Assembly: GCF_900103525.1 (NCBI RefSeq)
Contig: NZ_FNHN01000009.1
Span: 1-64,000, forward strand
Length of the DNA stretch: 64,000 bases
Origin: Bacillus sp. OK048
GTDB lineage: Bacteria; Bacillota; Bacilli; Bacillales; Cytobacillaceae
Reading direction: 5' to 3'
Position 1 is the stretch's first letter, and each line of letters starts with the position of its first letter. The notes under the pieces are model-generated. The model saw nothing but the letters and a program-made list of their open reading frames with translations, was not told the DNA's origin and did not search any database. A program made the position numbers and the translations under genes. Shown in pieces: positions 41,287 through 50,862 of the stretch.

Positions 41287-42468
41287 ATGCTGATCAACAA
41301 AGCCTATAAATTTCGTATCTATCCAAATAAAAAACAGATTGTATTAATTAATAAAACCATCGGATGTTCAAGATTTGTATTCAATTTTTTTCTAGGCAAA
41401 CAACAAGAAAAAGATGCTTATTGGTATATAGTCGAAGAAATGGTTCAAAACGGTCAACTTCCGGTAAATAATTGGAAGGGCCATTTCCTTAACAAATACG
41501 AAACTGTAAAATCACTGCCTGAACTCAAGAAACATTATTCCTTTTTAAAAGAAGTTGACAGTATCGCATTGCAAAAATCAGTTGAGAACTTAGCCGATTC
41601 CTATCATCGTTATTACAAAAAGCAGAATAAAAAACCGCGTTTTAAATCAAAAAGGAATAAAGTCCAATCTTACACCACTAAACAGACAAATGGGAATATA
41701 ACGGTCATGAACAACCATGTAAAATTACCAAAGCTAGGACTTGTCCGTTTTGCGAAAAGTCGTGAAGTAGAAGGGCGGATTTTGAATGTAACCATAAGAC
41801 GTAATCCTTCTGGTAAATACTTTGTTTCACTAGGAACAGAAATTGAAGTAGAAGAATTACCTAAAACAAACGCTGTTGTTGGAATAGATGTTGGCATTAA
41901 AGACCTTGCCATTCTTTCAGATGGAACGATCTATTCCAATCCAAAGTTTTTCCGTACACTAGAAGAAAAATTAGCCAAAGCACAACAAGTGATGAGCAGA
42001 AGAACGCCGGGCGGTGCGAACTGGTACAAGGCCAAAAGAAAAGTCGCTTGTATTCATGAAAGAATAACGAACGCAAGAAAAGACTATTTAGACAAGATCT
42101 CCACCCATATTGTCAAAAACCACGACATTATAGGGATGGAAGATTTGTCCGTATCAAACATGTTGAAAAATCATCATCTTGCCAAAGCGATTAGTGACGT
42201 ATCTTGGTCCCAATTTAAAAGTATGATTGAATACAAGGCGAAATGGTACGGTAGACATGTCATAACTGTAGCGAAGAACTTCGCCAGCAGTCAGCTTTGT
42301 TCTTGTTGTGGCTACCAAAACAAAGACGTTAAAAATCTTGCAATACGTGAATGGGAATGTCCCCAATGCCTTTCCTATCATGAAAACAGAGATATTAACG
42401 CAAGTATCAATCTTAAAAATGAAGCAATAAGACTTCTAACCGCAGGAACTGCGGGGCTAGCCTATTAA
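41287..42468 (+). CDS. tnpB: RNA-guided endonuclease TnpB (canonical)
   Basis: 393 residues, normal for TnpB. N-terminal [13 protein letters not shown], then the RuvC residues Asp201 ([12 protein letters not shown]), Glu285 ([12 protein letters not shown]) and Asp369 ([10 protein letters not shown]), and an intact four-Cys zinc ribbon (CSCCGYQ...CPQC). All catalytic positions are present, so it is probably an active RNA-guided nuclease. The guide RNA is expected to span the 3' end of the gene and the right end of the element. Confidence 0.93.
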   Translation: MLINKAYKFRIYPNKKQIVLINKTIGCSRFVFNFFLGKQQEKDAYWYIVEEMVQNGQLPVNNWKGHFLNKYETVKSLPELKKHYSFLKEVDSIALQKSVENLADSYHRYYKKQNKKPRFKSKRNKVQSYTTKQTNGNITVMNNHVKLPKLGLVRFAKSREVEGRILNVTIRRNPSGKYFVSLGTEIEVEELPKTNAVVGIDVGIKDLAILSDGTIYSNPKFFRTLEEKLAKAQQVMSRRTPGGANWYKAKRKVACIHERITNARKDYLDKISTHIVKNHDIIGMEDLSVSNMLKNHHLAKAISDVSWSQFKSMIEYKAKWYGRHVITVAKNFASSQLCSCCGYQNKDVKNLAIREWECPQCLSYHENRDINASINLKNEAIRLLTAGTAGLAY

Positions 42469-42550
42469 GAAAACTGAAGGATACTTTGGTGTTCATAGGA
42501 ATCCCCTTCTTCAATCAGACCGGAAGGTTCGATAAGGAGGGGAAGTTCAA
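42469..42550 (+). ncRNA. Expected 3' portion of the TnpB guide RNA (reRNA)
   Basis: For IS605-type TnpB the guide RNA overlaps the 3' end of tnpB and the right end, and its guide is the flanking host sequence. Here the right-end hairpin (42503-42542) and the following AGTTCAAG are in the expected place. The guide would start near 42550 (GGCTAGCAATC...). Inferred by analogy. Confidence 0.5.
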
Positions 42551-42718
42551 GGCTAGCAATCTAAAAACCATTCATTTTGCCCATACTGATGAGGGAATCA
42601 TTGCGGTAAAGCGGAAAAGTTTGGTATCATCAATAATTAACTAGGCTCTTTTCTTAACCTTTGTTGCTTCACAGAAAACAGCCACTAACAATGACAAAAA
42701 GGGACGGGGGAATGAAAA

Positions 42719-43012
42719 ATGACACGAATTTCAAATGATCAAGTTAAGCATGTAGCGAACTTGGCTAGATTAGCGATAACGGAAGACGAGGCGGAAAAGT
42801 TCACGAAGCAGCTTGACGCGATCATTACATTTGCTGAACAGCTAAATGAATTAGATACGTCAAATGTTGAACCAACCTACCATGTGCTGAAAATGAATAA
42901 TGTCTTCCGTGAGGACATGAAGCAAAAGGGATTGCCACGTGAGGAAGTATTAAAAAATGCACCTGTTCATCAAGAGGGTCAGATTAAAGTTCCAGCAATA
43001 ATGGGGGAGTAA
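42719..43012 (+). CDS. gatC: Asp-tRNA(Asn)/Glu-tRNA(Gln) amidotransferase subunit GatC
   Basis: 97-residue stabilising subunit of the amidotransferase that converts Glu-tRNA(Gln) to Gln-tRNA(Gln). Matches GatC throughout: [20 protein letters not shown] and [26 protein letters not shown] lies upstream. First of the gatCAB operon. Confidence 0.95.
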   Translation: MTRISNDQVKHVANLARLAITEDEAEKFTKQLDAIITFAEQLNELDTSNVEPTYHVLKMNNVFREDMKQKGLPREEVLKNAPVHQEGQIKVPAIMGE

Positions 43013-43060
43013 GGCAAGTAGGAACCCCTGGCGAAGGGGCTAGACAAGGGAGGAAAGATA

Positions 43061-44518
43061 GTGAGTTTATTTGATTATAAAGTGTCAGATCTCCATGAGC
43101 TTTTACATAAAAAAGAAATAAAAGTTACTGATCTTGTGGATGAGTCGTATAAACGGATTGCTCTAGTAGAGGATAAGGTTCAGGCATTTTTAACATTAGA
43201 TGAAGAGAGAGCTCGGCAAACAGCAAAATCCCTTGATGACAAGCTTAGTTCGGACGCTAATAAAGGCTTGTTGTTTGGGATGCCAATCGGGCTCAAAGAC
43301 AATCTGGTGACGAAAGGCCTTCGGACAACCTGTGCCAGTAAAATCCTTGAAAACTTCAATCCGATTTATGACGCAACCGTAGTGCAGAAGCTGCAGCAAC
43401 AAGAAACAATTACAATCGGAAAATTAAACATGGACGAGTTTGCGATGGGCTCTTCAAACGAAAATTCCCATTATCAAATAACGAGGAATCCATGGGATCT
43501 AGAGAGAGTACCAGGAGGGTCTTCAGGCGGGTCGGCTGCTGCGGTTGCAGCTGGAGAAGTCCTGTTTTCTTTGGGTTCAGATACAGGGGGATCCATCCGT
43601 CAACCGGCAGCTTTTTGCGGTGTAGTAGGACTAAAACCGACATACGGACGTATATCTCGTTTTGGACTAGTTGCCTTTGCGTCATCGCTTGACCAAATTG
43701 GACCGATTACGAGAACAGTAGAAGACAATGCCTATCTCCTGCAAGCAATATCCGGTTTAGATCCGATGGACTCCACATCAGCTAATGTCGATATACCAAA
43801 CTTCGCACAAGCGTTAACAGGCGATGTAAAAGGATTAAAAATCGCCGTACCTAAAGAGTATCTTGGTGAAGGCGTGACTGAAACTGTCCGTCAATCGGTG
43901 CTGGATGCTTTAAAAGTGCTTGAAAAACAAGGGGCTGTTTGGGAAGAGGTTAGTTTGCCTCATTCAAAATATGCATTAGCAGCTTACTATTTACTTTCAT
44001 CTTCCGAAGCGTCTGCTAATCTAGCCCGCTTTGATGGCGTTCGCTATGGCTATCGGACTCCGAATGCTGATAATTTACTTGATTTATATAAGAAGTCACG
44101 GGCTGAAGGCTTTGGTGACGAGGTCAAACGACGAATCATGCTCGGTACCTTTGCGCTAAGCTCTGGTTATTACGATGCTTATTACAAGAAAGCACAGCAG
44201 GTCCGTACGTTAATTAAGAAGGACTTTGAAGATGTATTTGAAAAATACGATTGTTTAATTGGACCAACGACTCCAACTCCAGCGTTTAAAATTGGTGAAA
44301 ATATTGATGATCCGTTAACGATGTATGTGAATGATATTTTGACGATTCCAGTAAACCTAGCAGGCGTACCAGGAATCTCAATTCCATGCGGATTTGATAA
44401 TGGTCTGCCTCTTGGTCTGCAAATTATCGGCAAGCATTTTGATGAAGCAACAGTTTATCGAGTAGCGCATGCGTTTGAACAAGCAACAGATTTTCATAAA
44501 CAAAAGCCAGGAATATAG
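43061..44518 (+). CDS. gatA: Asp/Glu-tRNA amidotransferase subunit GatA
   Basis: 485-residue amidase-signature subunit that releases ammonia from glutamine. The Ser-cisSer-Lys triad regions are present: [10 protein letters not shown] (Lys), [15 protein letters not shown], and [15 protein letters not shown] with the nucleophilic Ser. GTG start preceded by AGGGAGG. Confidence 0.96.
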   Translation: MSLFDYKVSDLHELLHKKEIKVTDLVDESYKRIALVEDKVQAFLTLDEERARQTAKSLDDKLSSDANKGLLFGMPIGLKDNLVTKGLRTTCASKILENFNPIYDATVVQKLQQQETITIGKLNMDEFAMGSSNENSHYQITRNPWDLERVPGGSSGGSAAAVAAGEVLFSLGSDTGGSIRQPAAFCGVVGLKPTYGRISRFGLVAFASSLDQIGPITRTVEDNAYLLQAISGLDPMDSTSANVDIPNFAQALTGDVKGLKIAVPKEYLGEGVTETVRQSVLDALKVLEKQGAVWEEVSLPHSKYALAAYYLLSSSEASANLARFDGVRYGYRTPNADNLLDLYKKSRAEGFGDEVKRRIMLGTFALSSGYYDAYYKKAQQVRTLIKKDFEDVFEKYDCLIGPTTPTPAFKIGENIDDPLTMYVNDILTIPVNLAGVPGISIPCGFDNGLPLGLQIIGKHFDEATVYRVAHAFEQATDFHKQKPGI

Positions 44519-44530
44519 GGGGTGAAGACG

Positions 44531-45958
44531 ATGGAATTTGAAACAGTGATTGGTCTAGAAGTTCATGTTGAATTAAAAACGGATTCAAAAATCTTTTCGG
44601 CTAGTCCTAACCATTTTGGTGCCGAGCCAAATTCGAATACAAGTGTAATCGACCTTGGCTATCCAGGAGTGCTGCCAGTCCTTAATAAAAAAGCAGTAGA
44701 ATACGGAATGAAAGCGGCAATGGCCTTAAACTGTCAGGTAGCCAGTCATACGAAATTTGACCGAAAGAACTATTTTTATCCAGATAATCCGAAGGCCTAT
44801 CAGATTTCGCAATTTGATAAACCGATTGGGGAGAATGGCTGGATTGAAATTGAGGTAAATGGCTACACAAAACGGATTGGTATCACGAGAATTCATTTAG
44901 AAGAGGACGCAGGGAAACTAACCCATGCGAACGGATATTCATTAGTAGATTATAATCGCCAGGGCACTCCTTTAGTAGAAATCGTTTCTGAACCAGATAT
45001 CCGTACACCTGACGAAGCTTATGCCTATCTTGAAAAATTAAAATCGATTATCCAGTTTACAGGAGTATCCGATTGTAAGATGGAAGAAGGTTCACTTCGC
45101 TGTGATGCCAATATTTCAATTCGCCCAGTTGGACAAGAAGAGTTCGGCACAAAGACAGAATTAAAGAACTTAAACTCTTTCAATTTTGTTCGGAAAGGCT
45201 TGGAATTTGAAGAGAAACGGCAGCGTGAGGTTGTCTCTAGCGGTGGGGAAATTGATCAGGAGACACGTCGATTTGATGAAGCTACAGGTGCTACCTTACT
45301 CATGCGTGTAAAAGAAGGATCCGATGACTATCGTTACTTCCCGGAGCCAGACCTACTCGATATCTTTATTGACGATGAATGGAAAGCGCGGATTGCAGCC
45401 GAAATTCCAGAGCTGCCGGATCAGCGCCAAAAGCGTTATACTGAAGAACTAGGGTTACCTGTATATGACGCCAAAGTACTAACAGCAACGAAGGAAATGG
45501 CTGATTTCTTTGAAGGTACTGTAGCTGCTGGGGCAGAGGCGAAATTGGCTTCGAACTGGATCATGGGAGATGTTTCTGCTTACCTGAATTCGGAAGGGAA
45601 AGAACTTCATCAAATTGCCCTAACCCCTGAAGGTTTAGCAAGTTTAATTAAGCTTATCAAAGACGGAACCATTTCTATAAAGATTGCTAAAACCGTTTTT
45701 AATGAGTTAATTGAAAACGGTGGCGATGCCGAAAAAATAGTAAAAGAAAAGGGTCTTGTTCAAATTTCCGATGAAGGTACACTACTGAAAATCATTTCAG
45801 ATGTCCTCGATGCAAATCCGCAATCGGTTGAAGACTTTAAGAATGGTAAAAATAAAGCAGTGGGCTTCCTTGTTGGCCAGCTAATGAAGGCAACAAAGGG
45901 GCAGGCGAATCCACAAATGGTGAATCAATTATTGCAGCAGGAACTTAGTAAACGATAA
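44531..45958 (+). CDS. gatB: Asp/Glu-tRNA amidotransferase subunit GatB
   Basis: 475-residue subunit that activates the misacylated tRNA and receives ammonia from GatA. Begins [17 protein letters not shown], contains [19 protein letters not shown] and a C-terminal YqeY-like tail domain. ATG 44531 follows GGGGTG; a GTG at 44522 overlaps that site. Followed by a terminator. Confidence 0.96.
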   Translation: MEFETVIGLEVHVELKTDSKIFSASPNHFGAEPNSNTSVIDLGYPGVLPVLNKKAVEYGMKAAMALNCQVASHTKFDRKNYFYPDNPKAYQISQFDKPIGENGWIEIEVNGYTKRIGITRIHLEEDAGKLTHANGYSLVDYNRQGTPLVEIVSEPDIRTPDEAYAYLEKLKSIIQFTGVSDCKMEEGSLRCDANISIRPVGQEEFGTKTELKNLNSFNFVRKGLEFEEKRQREVVSSGGEIDQETRRFDEATGATLLMRVKEGSDDYRYFPEPDLLDIFIDDEWKARIAAEIPELPDQRQKRYTEELGLPVYDAKVLTATKEMADFFEGTVAAGAEAKLASNWIMGDVSAYLNSEGKELHQIALTPEGLASLIKLIKDGTISIKIAKTVFNELIENGGDAEKIVKEKGLVQISDEGTLLKIISDVLDANPQSVEDFKNGKNKAVGFLVGQLMKATKGQANPQMVNQLLQQELSKR

Positions 45959-45964
45959 ACAACT

Positions 45965-45995
45965 AACAGGCAGGTCTTTCTCTGTCTGTTTTTTT
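45965..45995 (+). terminator. Terminator of gatCAB
   Basis: AACAGGCAG pairs with CTGTCTGTT and is followed by TTTTTTTG. Confidence 0.85.
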
Positions 45996-46007
45996 GTCGA
46001 AGGAATT

Positions 46008-46480
46008 GTCGACATCTTTTTTGAAATTTCCCGGGAAAAATGCTTATAGATTGAGGTATAACACTAAACTAATCAAACGTTTGATTAGTCGACATAATTC
46101 TACCCTTTTCTAGGGATAGAATCTTTTAAAAATAAGGTTTAGTGGCAATCTAATTAAACGTTTAATTAGTATATTCAGAGGGGTTATTTGTCGAATAAAG
46201 AAGTAGATTCTAAAGTGGTTTAAAATGAGTGAAAATCAAACAGTATATCGACATTATTTTTTTGGAAAAATGCCAATAAACCCTTTGTTAACAAGGATTT
46301 TTTTAAAACTAATCAAACGATTGATTGAGAGACAATATTCTACCCAATTTCAATGAGGTATCCTTTTTGTACAAGGGCTGGACATCCCACTAATCAAACG
46401 ATTGATTAGTGGGATTTGTCGAAGAGTGTAGCTATTCTATTTTGGCGAAAATCCTACAATTTGTAAGTGAGAATTGATTT
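46008..46480. repeat. ~240-bp tandem duplication carrying four 20-bp palindromes
   Basis: Palindromes at 46069-46088 (CTAATCAAACGTTTGATTAG), 46150-46169 (CTAATTAAACGTTTAATTAG), 46309-46328 and 46390-46409 (CTAATCAAACGATTGATTAG). Spacings are 81, 159 and 81 bp, so a pair 81 bp apart is repeated at 240 bp. Flanks repeat too: TTCTACCC after sites 1 and 3, TTTGTCGAA after sites 2 and 4, GGAAAAATGC before sites 1 and 3. The palindromes look like TetR-family operators. The fourth extends to a 32-bp inverted repeat (46384-46415). No ORF is present in 45996-46513. Confidence 0.85.
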
Positions 46481-46513
46481 GATTATGATAATAGTAAGAT
46501 GAAGGGAGTGTTT

Positions 46514-47068
46514 ATGTTGGAATTGAATTCTTGGTTTCAAAAAGGGTTAACAAAAGATGAATATATCGGCCAAATGACACGAAATAAAGAAGGAATGGTT
46601 TCCATTTATGACCGCTTTGAGTTAGACAGTGTGGATAAAAAGAAACTTGAAGCACTCCAGTCAAAGAACCTGAAAGCGATTGTATTAACAGAGGATTGGT
46701 GTGGGGACGCCATGCTTAACAACCCAGTGTTACTAAGAATAGCCGAAGCTGCAAACATGGAAGTTCGGTTTGTACTTAGGGACCAGAATCTAGAGTTAAT
46801 GGATCAGTATTTAACAAACGGTACGTCTAGAGCGATTCCCATCTTTATTTTTATCGACCAAGAAGGAAATGAAGTTGGGGTATGGGGACCTCGTGCACCG
46901 GAAATGCAGGCACTTGTAGAAAAAGGCCGTGCAGAATTGCCGGATAAGGATGCTCCAGATTTTCAAGAGAAGCAGTTAGCTTTTTATAAGAGCTTGGGCA
47001 CTACTTATCAAACAGATCCATCAACATGGCAAACCGTTGCAAACAGTATTATTTCAGTTCTACTATAA
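46514..47068 (+). CDS. Thioredoxin family protein
   Basis: 184 residues with a thioredoxin-like fold: VLTEDWCGDAMLN replaces the usual WCGPC, leaving a single active-site Cys, and the cis-Pro region is SRAIPIFIFID. Cytoplasmic (no signal peptide). ATG 46514 follows GAAGGGAG; an earlier ATG at 46499 lacks a ribosome binding site. Role unknown; the lost second Cys argues against a classical disulfide reductase. Confidence 0.8.
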   Translation: MLELNSWFQKGLTKDEYIGQMTRNKEGMVSIYDRFELDSVDKKKLEALQSKNLKAIVLTEDWCGDAMLNNPVLLRIAEAANMEVRFVLRDQNLELMDQYLTNGTSRAIPIFIFIDQEGNEVGVWGPRAPEMQALVEKGRAELPDKDAPDFQEKQLAFYKSLGTTYQTDPSTWQTVANSIISVLL

Positions 47069-47070
47069 TG

Positions 47071-47106
47071 AAAAAAAGAATCCCTGGATGATCACAGGGA
47101 TTCTTT
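47071..47106. terminator. Bidirectional terminator between the thioredoxin-like gene and plsY
   Basis: AAAGAATCCCTG pairs with CAGGGATTCTTT, with an A-run on the left. It ends at the convergent plsY stop codon. Confidence 0.85.
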
Positions 47107-47731
47107 ACATTTTGAGGCTATTATTTTTGGGTGGAAGTCGATCATTTACAAGGTTTTTATCATTGATTTTTGGCTCAATTCCTAGAATGAAGTTCCGAAA
47201 ATTCGAGCGATGGAGATACAATAAAAATAAAGTAAAAGATAAAAATATGAGTTCAAAATCAAGTTCCTGCGAAATGAAAGAGTAAACCAACATGCTAAGC
47301 CCAACGGAAATGGATCCCAAAAACACGTACTTGGATAAAAAAATCACCAAAAAGAACGTTCCAAAAGCAAGTAAGCCCAATGGTAAATTCGCTACTGCCA
47401 GGGTTCCGGCAGTGGTAGCAATGGCCTTACCTCCACGGAAACCTGCGAAAATTGGAAAGCAATGGCCTATAACTGCCACGAGTCCAAAGTAAAGTGGTTC
47501 AACGTCGATGTTGAAGTATAAAGGCAGAGAGGCAGCGAGTGCACCTTTACCAATATCAACGAGTACGACAATGATGGCGGATCCTTTGCCAAGAACTCTT
47601 AATGTGTTGGTAGCTCCAGGATTTTTACTTCCATGATCACGAATATCAACCCCAAAAACAAGCTTGCCCACAATCAGCGCAGTAGGAATACTGCCAATCA
47701 GGTAGGAGGAAAGGATTAGCAACCAGACCAT
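47105..47731 (-). CDS. plsY: Glycerol-3-phosphate acyltransferase PlsY
   Basis: Transfers acyl from acyl-phosphate to glycerol-3-phosphate, the first step of phospholipid synthesis. 208 residues, multi-pass membrane protein with the three PlsY motifs: GSIPTALIVGK, GSKNPGATNTLRVLGK and GHCFPIFAGFRGGKAIAT. The C-terminal ~35 residues are hydrophilic. AAGGAATGATGAT precedes the ATG. Confidence 0.95.
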   Translation of the reverse strand: MVWLLILSSYLIGSIPTALIVGKLVFGVDIRDHGSKNPGATNTLRVLGKGSAIIVVLVDIGKGALAASLPLYFNIDVEPLYFGLVAVIGHCFPIFAGFRGGKAIATTAGTLAVANLPLGLLAFGTFFLVIFLSKYVFLGSISVGLSMLVYSFISQELDFELIFLSFTLFLLYLHRSNFRNFILGIEPKINDKNLVNDRLPPKNNSLKM

Positions 47732-47839
47732 ATCATCATTCCTTTGTGAGAGTATCTACATTAACAATAGCATTTTACCATACTTCAATGGTATCATTTT
47801 AGTAATTTCTGATATTGTTATTTTAAAGGGGCGACCGAC

Positions 47840-48622
47840 ATGGAACAGATTGATTTTGGTCAAGTTGCTAAAAGTTATGCAAGGGCAAGAGAAGATATTC
47901 CTGCAAGTTTAATGGATAGTTTGTTTATTCGTGGTATTTCTTTTGACGGGAAAAAAGTAGCAGATATTGGATGTGGAACAGGTGCATTAACAAGGAAAAT
48001 GTCAATGAGGAAGGCAGACGTTATGGGCGTGGATTCATCTAATGAATTACTACAACAGGCATTGGCGTTAAATGTGTCAAAAAATTATCATATACCTTAT
48101 GTACAAGGTACTGCTGAAGAAACAGGTTTACAAGATTCACAGTTTGATATGGTAACGGTCATGCGCGCCTGGCACTGGTTTGATCGGGAACAGGCAATTC
48201 GTGAAATAAAAAGAATACTTAAGGCAAAAGGGTTATTACTTGTTATTGATTCTGGTTTCCTTGCAGGTCCACTAGTGGTTGATCAGACATTCGATGTAAT
48301 CTCAAAATATGTACCCGGTGGATTAAAACCAGCGGGAACAAAAGCGGAATCTAAGCACAGGATTAACGGCTTTCCATCTGAGTGGTTTGGTGAATGGCAA
48401 AAGGAAGGCTTTGAGCTGAGGGATTTCTATAAACTTAACTATTCGGTTACCTATACGAAGGAGTCCTGGGTAGAAAAGGTTGAATCGATTTCCTGGCTTG
48501 CGGGATTAGAAGAGAAAGCTAGAGCGACTGCTCTATTGGAATTAACCAATTCATTGCCGGACACTGGGCCATTTGTCATTCCACATGATTGTAATGTATG
48601 TATACTAAGAATGCTAGATTAA
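47840..48622 (+). CDS. Class I SAM-dependent methyltransferase
   Basis: 260 residues with motif I VADIGCGTGALTRK (about 40-53), the acidic GVDSSNELL (motif II) and the Methyltransf_11-type MVTVMRAWHWFDREQA stretch. Substrate not predictable. AAAGGGG precedes the ATG, and a terminator follows. Confidence 0.85.
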   Translation: MEQIDFGQVAKSYARAREDIPASLMDSLFIRGISFDGKKVADIGCGTGALTRKMSMRKADVMGVDSSNELLQQALALNVSKNYHIPYVQGTAEETGLQDSQFDMVTVMRAWHWFDREQAIREIKRILKAKGLLLVIDSGFLAGPLVVDQTFDVISKYVPGGLKPAGTKAESKHRINGFPSEWFGEWQKEGFELRDFYKLNYSVTYTKESWVEKVESISWLAGLEEKARATALLELTNSLPDTGPFVIPHDCNVCILRMLD

Positions 48623-48644
48623 GACTTAAATAGAAAAGTATCTA

Positions 48645-48673
48645 AGACGTGCGGCTTTATCGCACGTCTTTTT
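48645..48673 (+). terminator. Terminator behind the methyltransferase gene
   Basis: AGACGTGCG pairs with CGCACGTCT around GCTTTAT, followed by TTTTT. Confidence 0.9.
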
Positions 48674-48779
48674 ATGCTACTATTTTATGTATGAAAAATA
48701 TTTTTGATAAAAGTGTAGGGGTTATTTCGAATGATCTCGTCTATTAAGGTGTAGGTCAGATAGAGAGGGGGAGAGAGCG

Positions 48780-49325
48780 ATTAGTGATTCGGCTTTAATA
48801 CAAAAAGTAATCGACGGCAGTGATCATGCCTTTCGCCTTTTGGTTGAGAAGTACCGTAATGATGTGTTCCGGACCGTCTTTGCTGTACTTCGTGATCAAA
48901 AGGAAGCAGAAGATGCTGCGCAAGAAGTCTTTATGAAAATCTATACCGCTCTCCCCCAATATGAGAATCAAGGTTTTAAGACTTGGATGACCCGGATAGC
49001 AGTTAATCATGCAATCGATGTTAAGAGAAAGCTTGCTAGACGTAAAGAAGAAGTGGCTGAAGCCATTGAACAGCATGCGCTGGGGACACCTAAAGATGGT
49101 GTTGAGAAAGAACTAATCGTTAACGATAGTCAAAGGCTGGTAAGAAAGAGACTTGAGGAGCTCCCAGATAATTATCGCGATGTTATTTACGGTTTTTATA
49201 TAGCTGAAAAAAGTTATCAGCAAATGGCTGAGGAACAAAATGTACAAGTGAAAACAATTGAAACAAAGCTTTACCGCGCGCGAGTCTGGATGAAAAAGAA
49301 TTGGAAGGAGGACGATTTTTCATGA
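48780..49325 (+). CDS. ECF-type RNA polymerase sigma factor, apparent ATT start
   Basis: Sigma-70 family ECF factor with region 2 (AFRLLVEKYRNDVFRTV, DAAQEVFMKIY) and region 4 (LEELPDNYRDVIYGFYIAEKSYQQMAEE). The first ATG/GTG/TTG in frame is TTG 48840, which would cut off region 2.1 and has no ribosome binding site. The in-frame sequence upstream, SDSALIQKVIDGSDHAFRLL, is clearly sigma-like. It is preceded by AGAGGGGGAG and starts at ATT (48780), with an in-frame stop at 48732 and no other start between. I annotate ATT, giving 181 residues. CGTC at 48738-48741 could be part of an autoregulated ECF promoter. Heads a cluster with its anti-sigma factor. Confidence 0.85.
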   Translation: MSDSALIQKVIDGSDHAFRLLVEKYRNDVFRTVFAVLRDQKEAEDAAQEVFMKIYTALPQYENQGFKTWMTRIAVNHAIDVKRKLARRKEEVAEAIEQHALGTPKDGVEKELIVNDSQRLVRKRLEELPDNYRDVIYGFYIAEKSYQQMAEEQNVQVKTIETKLYRARVWMKKNWKEDDFS

Positions 49326-49789
49326 AACATTTTAGTTATGATGAATGGCTGAATTACGTCAAAGATGAAGTCAATGATAAGGCCCGTGAGGAACTTGAAA
49401 GTCATTTATATGTATGCGACCAATGTCTCGAGCATTATTTACAAGCACTATCGGTACATGAATCATCACTTCCACTCCTTTCAAATGACTCCAGCTTTAC
49501 CGATCTAGTGATGGCTGAAGTTTCGAAACAAAAAGAAGTTGTTAAAAAACCATCAATAAAGTCGAAAAAGCCATTCTATCAACAGGTTGCTTTCCACTAT
49601 TTGATTGCAGCAGCTGCAACGCTGTTACTAACTTTTTCGGGAGTGTTTCAATCACTTGCTACCTATGCAAGTGCTGTCGAGGCACCGCAGCATAGTAAGG
49701 AAAAAAGGGCTTCGGTAACAGAAGAGGTTATTGATAAAACATTTGCATGGATGGATTCTTTGGAGAAAAAGGAGGCAAATAAAAAATGA
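49322..49789 (+). CDS. Zinc-finger anti-sigma factor, membrane-anchored
   Basis: 155 residues. The N-terminal anti-sigma motif His-x3-Cys-x2-Cys is seen in SHLYVCDQC (about 31-39), then a linker and one membrane segment (FHYLIAAAATLLLTFSGVF, about 94-112) with an extracytoplasmic tail. It overlaps the sigma gene end by 4 bases, and GGAGGACG lies upstream of the ATG. Expected to sequester the adjacent sigma factor until an envelope signal is received. Confidence 0.88.
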   Translation: MKHFSYDEWLNYVKDEVNDKAREELESHLYVCDQCLEHYLQALSVHESSLPLLSNDSSFTDLVMAEVSKQKEVVKKPSIKSKKPFYQQVAFHYLIAAAATLLLTFSGVFQSLATYASAVEAPQHSKEKRASVTEEVIDKTFAWMDSLEKKEANKK

Positions 49790-50862
49790 AAAGCTCAACA
49801 AAGGCGTTAACTCTATCACTCTTTCCGGGCCTCGGTCATATATATTTCGGCAATATGTTTAGGGGGGTGCTGTATTTACTATCTGTGGTAGGTTTAGCAT
49901 TCTTTACAGTTATTGCAGTATCTACTCATGATGGAGAAATTGCGGTTATATTGTTTATGTTGGGAATCTTCATCTACTTAGTCAGTTTTATTGACATGGG
50001 TGTGCAAATTTCCAAACAGAAAAAGGTACTTAAAGCAGCGAATCCGGATGCACCACCTTTGCAAGTAACCCAGGAGTCAGAACGGTTTCATACGATTGTG
50101 TTGTCGTTTGTTCCAGGTTTAGGTCATTTCCAGCTTGGACTAATGAATCGCGGTTTGACATTGTTAGCATCTTTCTTAGGACTCGCGGTAATGGTGATCT
50201 TTGTAACGGCACTTAGTGGCCGTGGTGAGTTTATGGTGTTTATGCTAGGATTGCCAATCATTTGGGTGTATGGATTTTTTGACGCTGTCCAACAGGTAAA
50301 TAAAAAGCAGCGCGGTGAAGAGTTAATCGATAGAACGATCTTTGAAGACTTTGAAACACGCAGGGAAGACGGGAAGAAAAGTAAAGCAATTGCCAACTTC
50401 CTCTCTATTTTTCCAGGTGCAGGACATTTATATCTAGGCTTACAAAGACGCGGTATTCAGTTGATGGCAGCGTTTCTGTTTTCAATCTATATTCTAGACA
50501 TTTTACGATTGGGAATCTTCTTGTTCTTAGTACCGATTATCTGGTTCTATAGTTTTTTTGACGCCATGCAAAAGGTTTCAAAATACGGTGAGGAAGAAAT
50601 AGAGGATGTTCCCATCATTTCTTACTTAGTTAATCATCAAAAATGGGTTGGAATTGGTTTAGTTGTCATGGGGCTATATTACCTACTAATTAATGTGTTA
50701 ATTCCCGTGTTCTCCCCGATGATCTCAAATATCATTCAGATAGATTTAATGTATTGGGTACAAAGATATTTTCAGACGGGACTTGTTTGTGTGTTGTTAA
50801 TTGGCGGCGGTATTAAGTTATTAGCAGGCAGCAAGCAGAAGAGGGAGGCAGAAAAATCATGA
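49786..50862 (+). CDS. Multi-pass membrane protein with three FPGxGH repeats
   Basis: 358 residues with three homologous membrane modules, each opening with a proline-glycine motif and an Arg-Gly turn: LFPGLGHIYFG..RG (about 12), FVPGLGHFQLG..RG (about 108) and IFPGAGHLYLG..RG (about 208). Each contains two or three hydrophobic helices. A fourth hydrophobic region follows near the C-terminus. Similar spacing occurs in TM2/DUF5683-type proteins. The gene starts within the anti-sigma stop (4-base overlap), so it is part of the sigma operon. Role unknown, perhaps signal sensing or envelope maintenance. Confidence 0.78.
   Translation: MKSSTKALTLSLFPGLGHIYFGNMFRGVLYLLSVVGLAFFTVIAVSTHDGEIAVILFMLGIFIYLVSFIDMGVQISKQKKVLKAANPDAPPLQVTQESERFHTIVLSFVPGLGHFQLGLMNRGLTLLASFLGLAVMVIFVTALSGRGEFMVFMLGLPIIWVYGFFDAVQQVNKKQRGEELIDRTIFEDFETRREDGKKSKAIANFLSIFPGAGHLYLGLQRRGIQLMAAFLFSIYILDILRLGIFLFLVPIIWFYSFFDAMQKVSKYGEEEIEDVPIISYLVNHQKWVGIGLVVMGLYYLLINVLIPVFSPMISNIIQIDLMYWVQRYFQTGLVCVLLIGGGIKLLAGSKQKREAEKS

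Larger units (their letters stand above)
41141..42550 (+). mobile_element. Solitary tnpB element of the IS200/IS605 type
   Basis: A left end (about 41141-41215) with subterminal stems, including CCTAC/GTAGG and GGGC-GAA-GCCC, precedes tnpB. A right end (about 42503-42550) has the imperfect hairpin CCCCTTCTT/AAGGAGGGG with an inner ACC-GGAA-GGT. No tnpA is present, so it would need TnpA in trans. It separates yueI from gatC. Boundaries are approximate because this family makes no target duplication. Confidence 0.7.

Noticed and set aside
41141..42550. Complete IS200/IS605 element with tnpA
   Set aside because: No tnpA-like (Y1 transposase) ORF is found on either strand next to either tnpB gene.
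48840..49325. TTG start for the ECF sigma factor
   Set aside because: It removes conserved region 2.1 sequence and lacks a ribosome binding site; ATT at 48780 is better supported.
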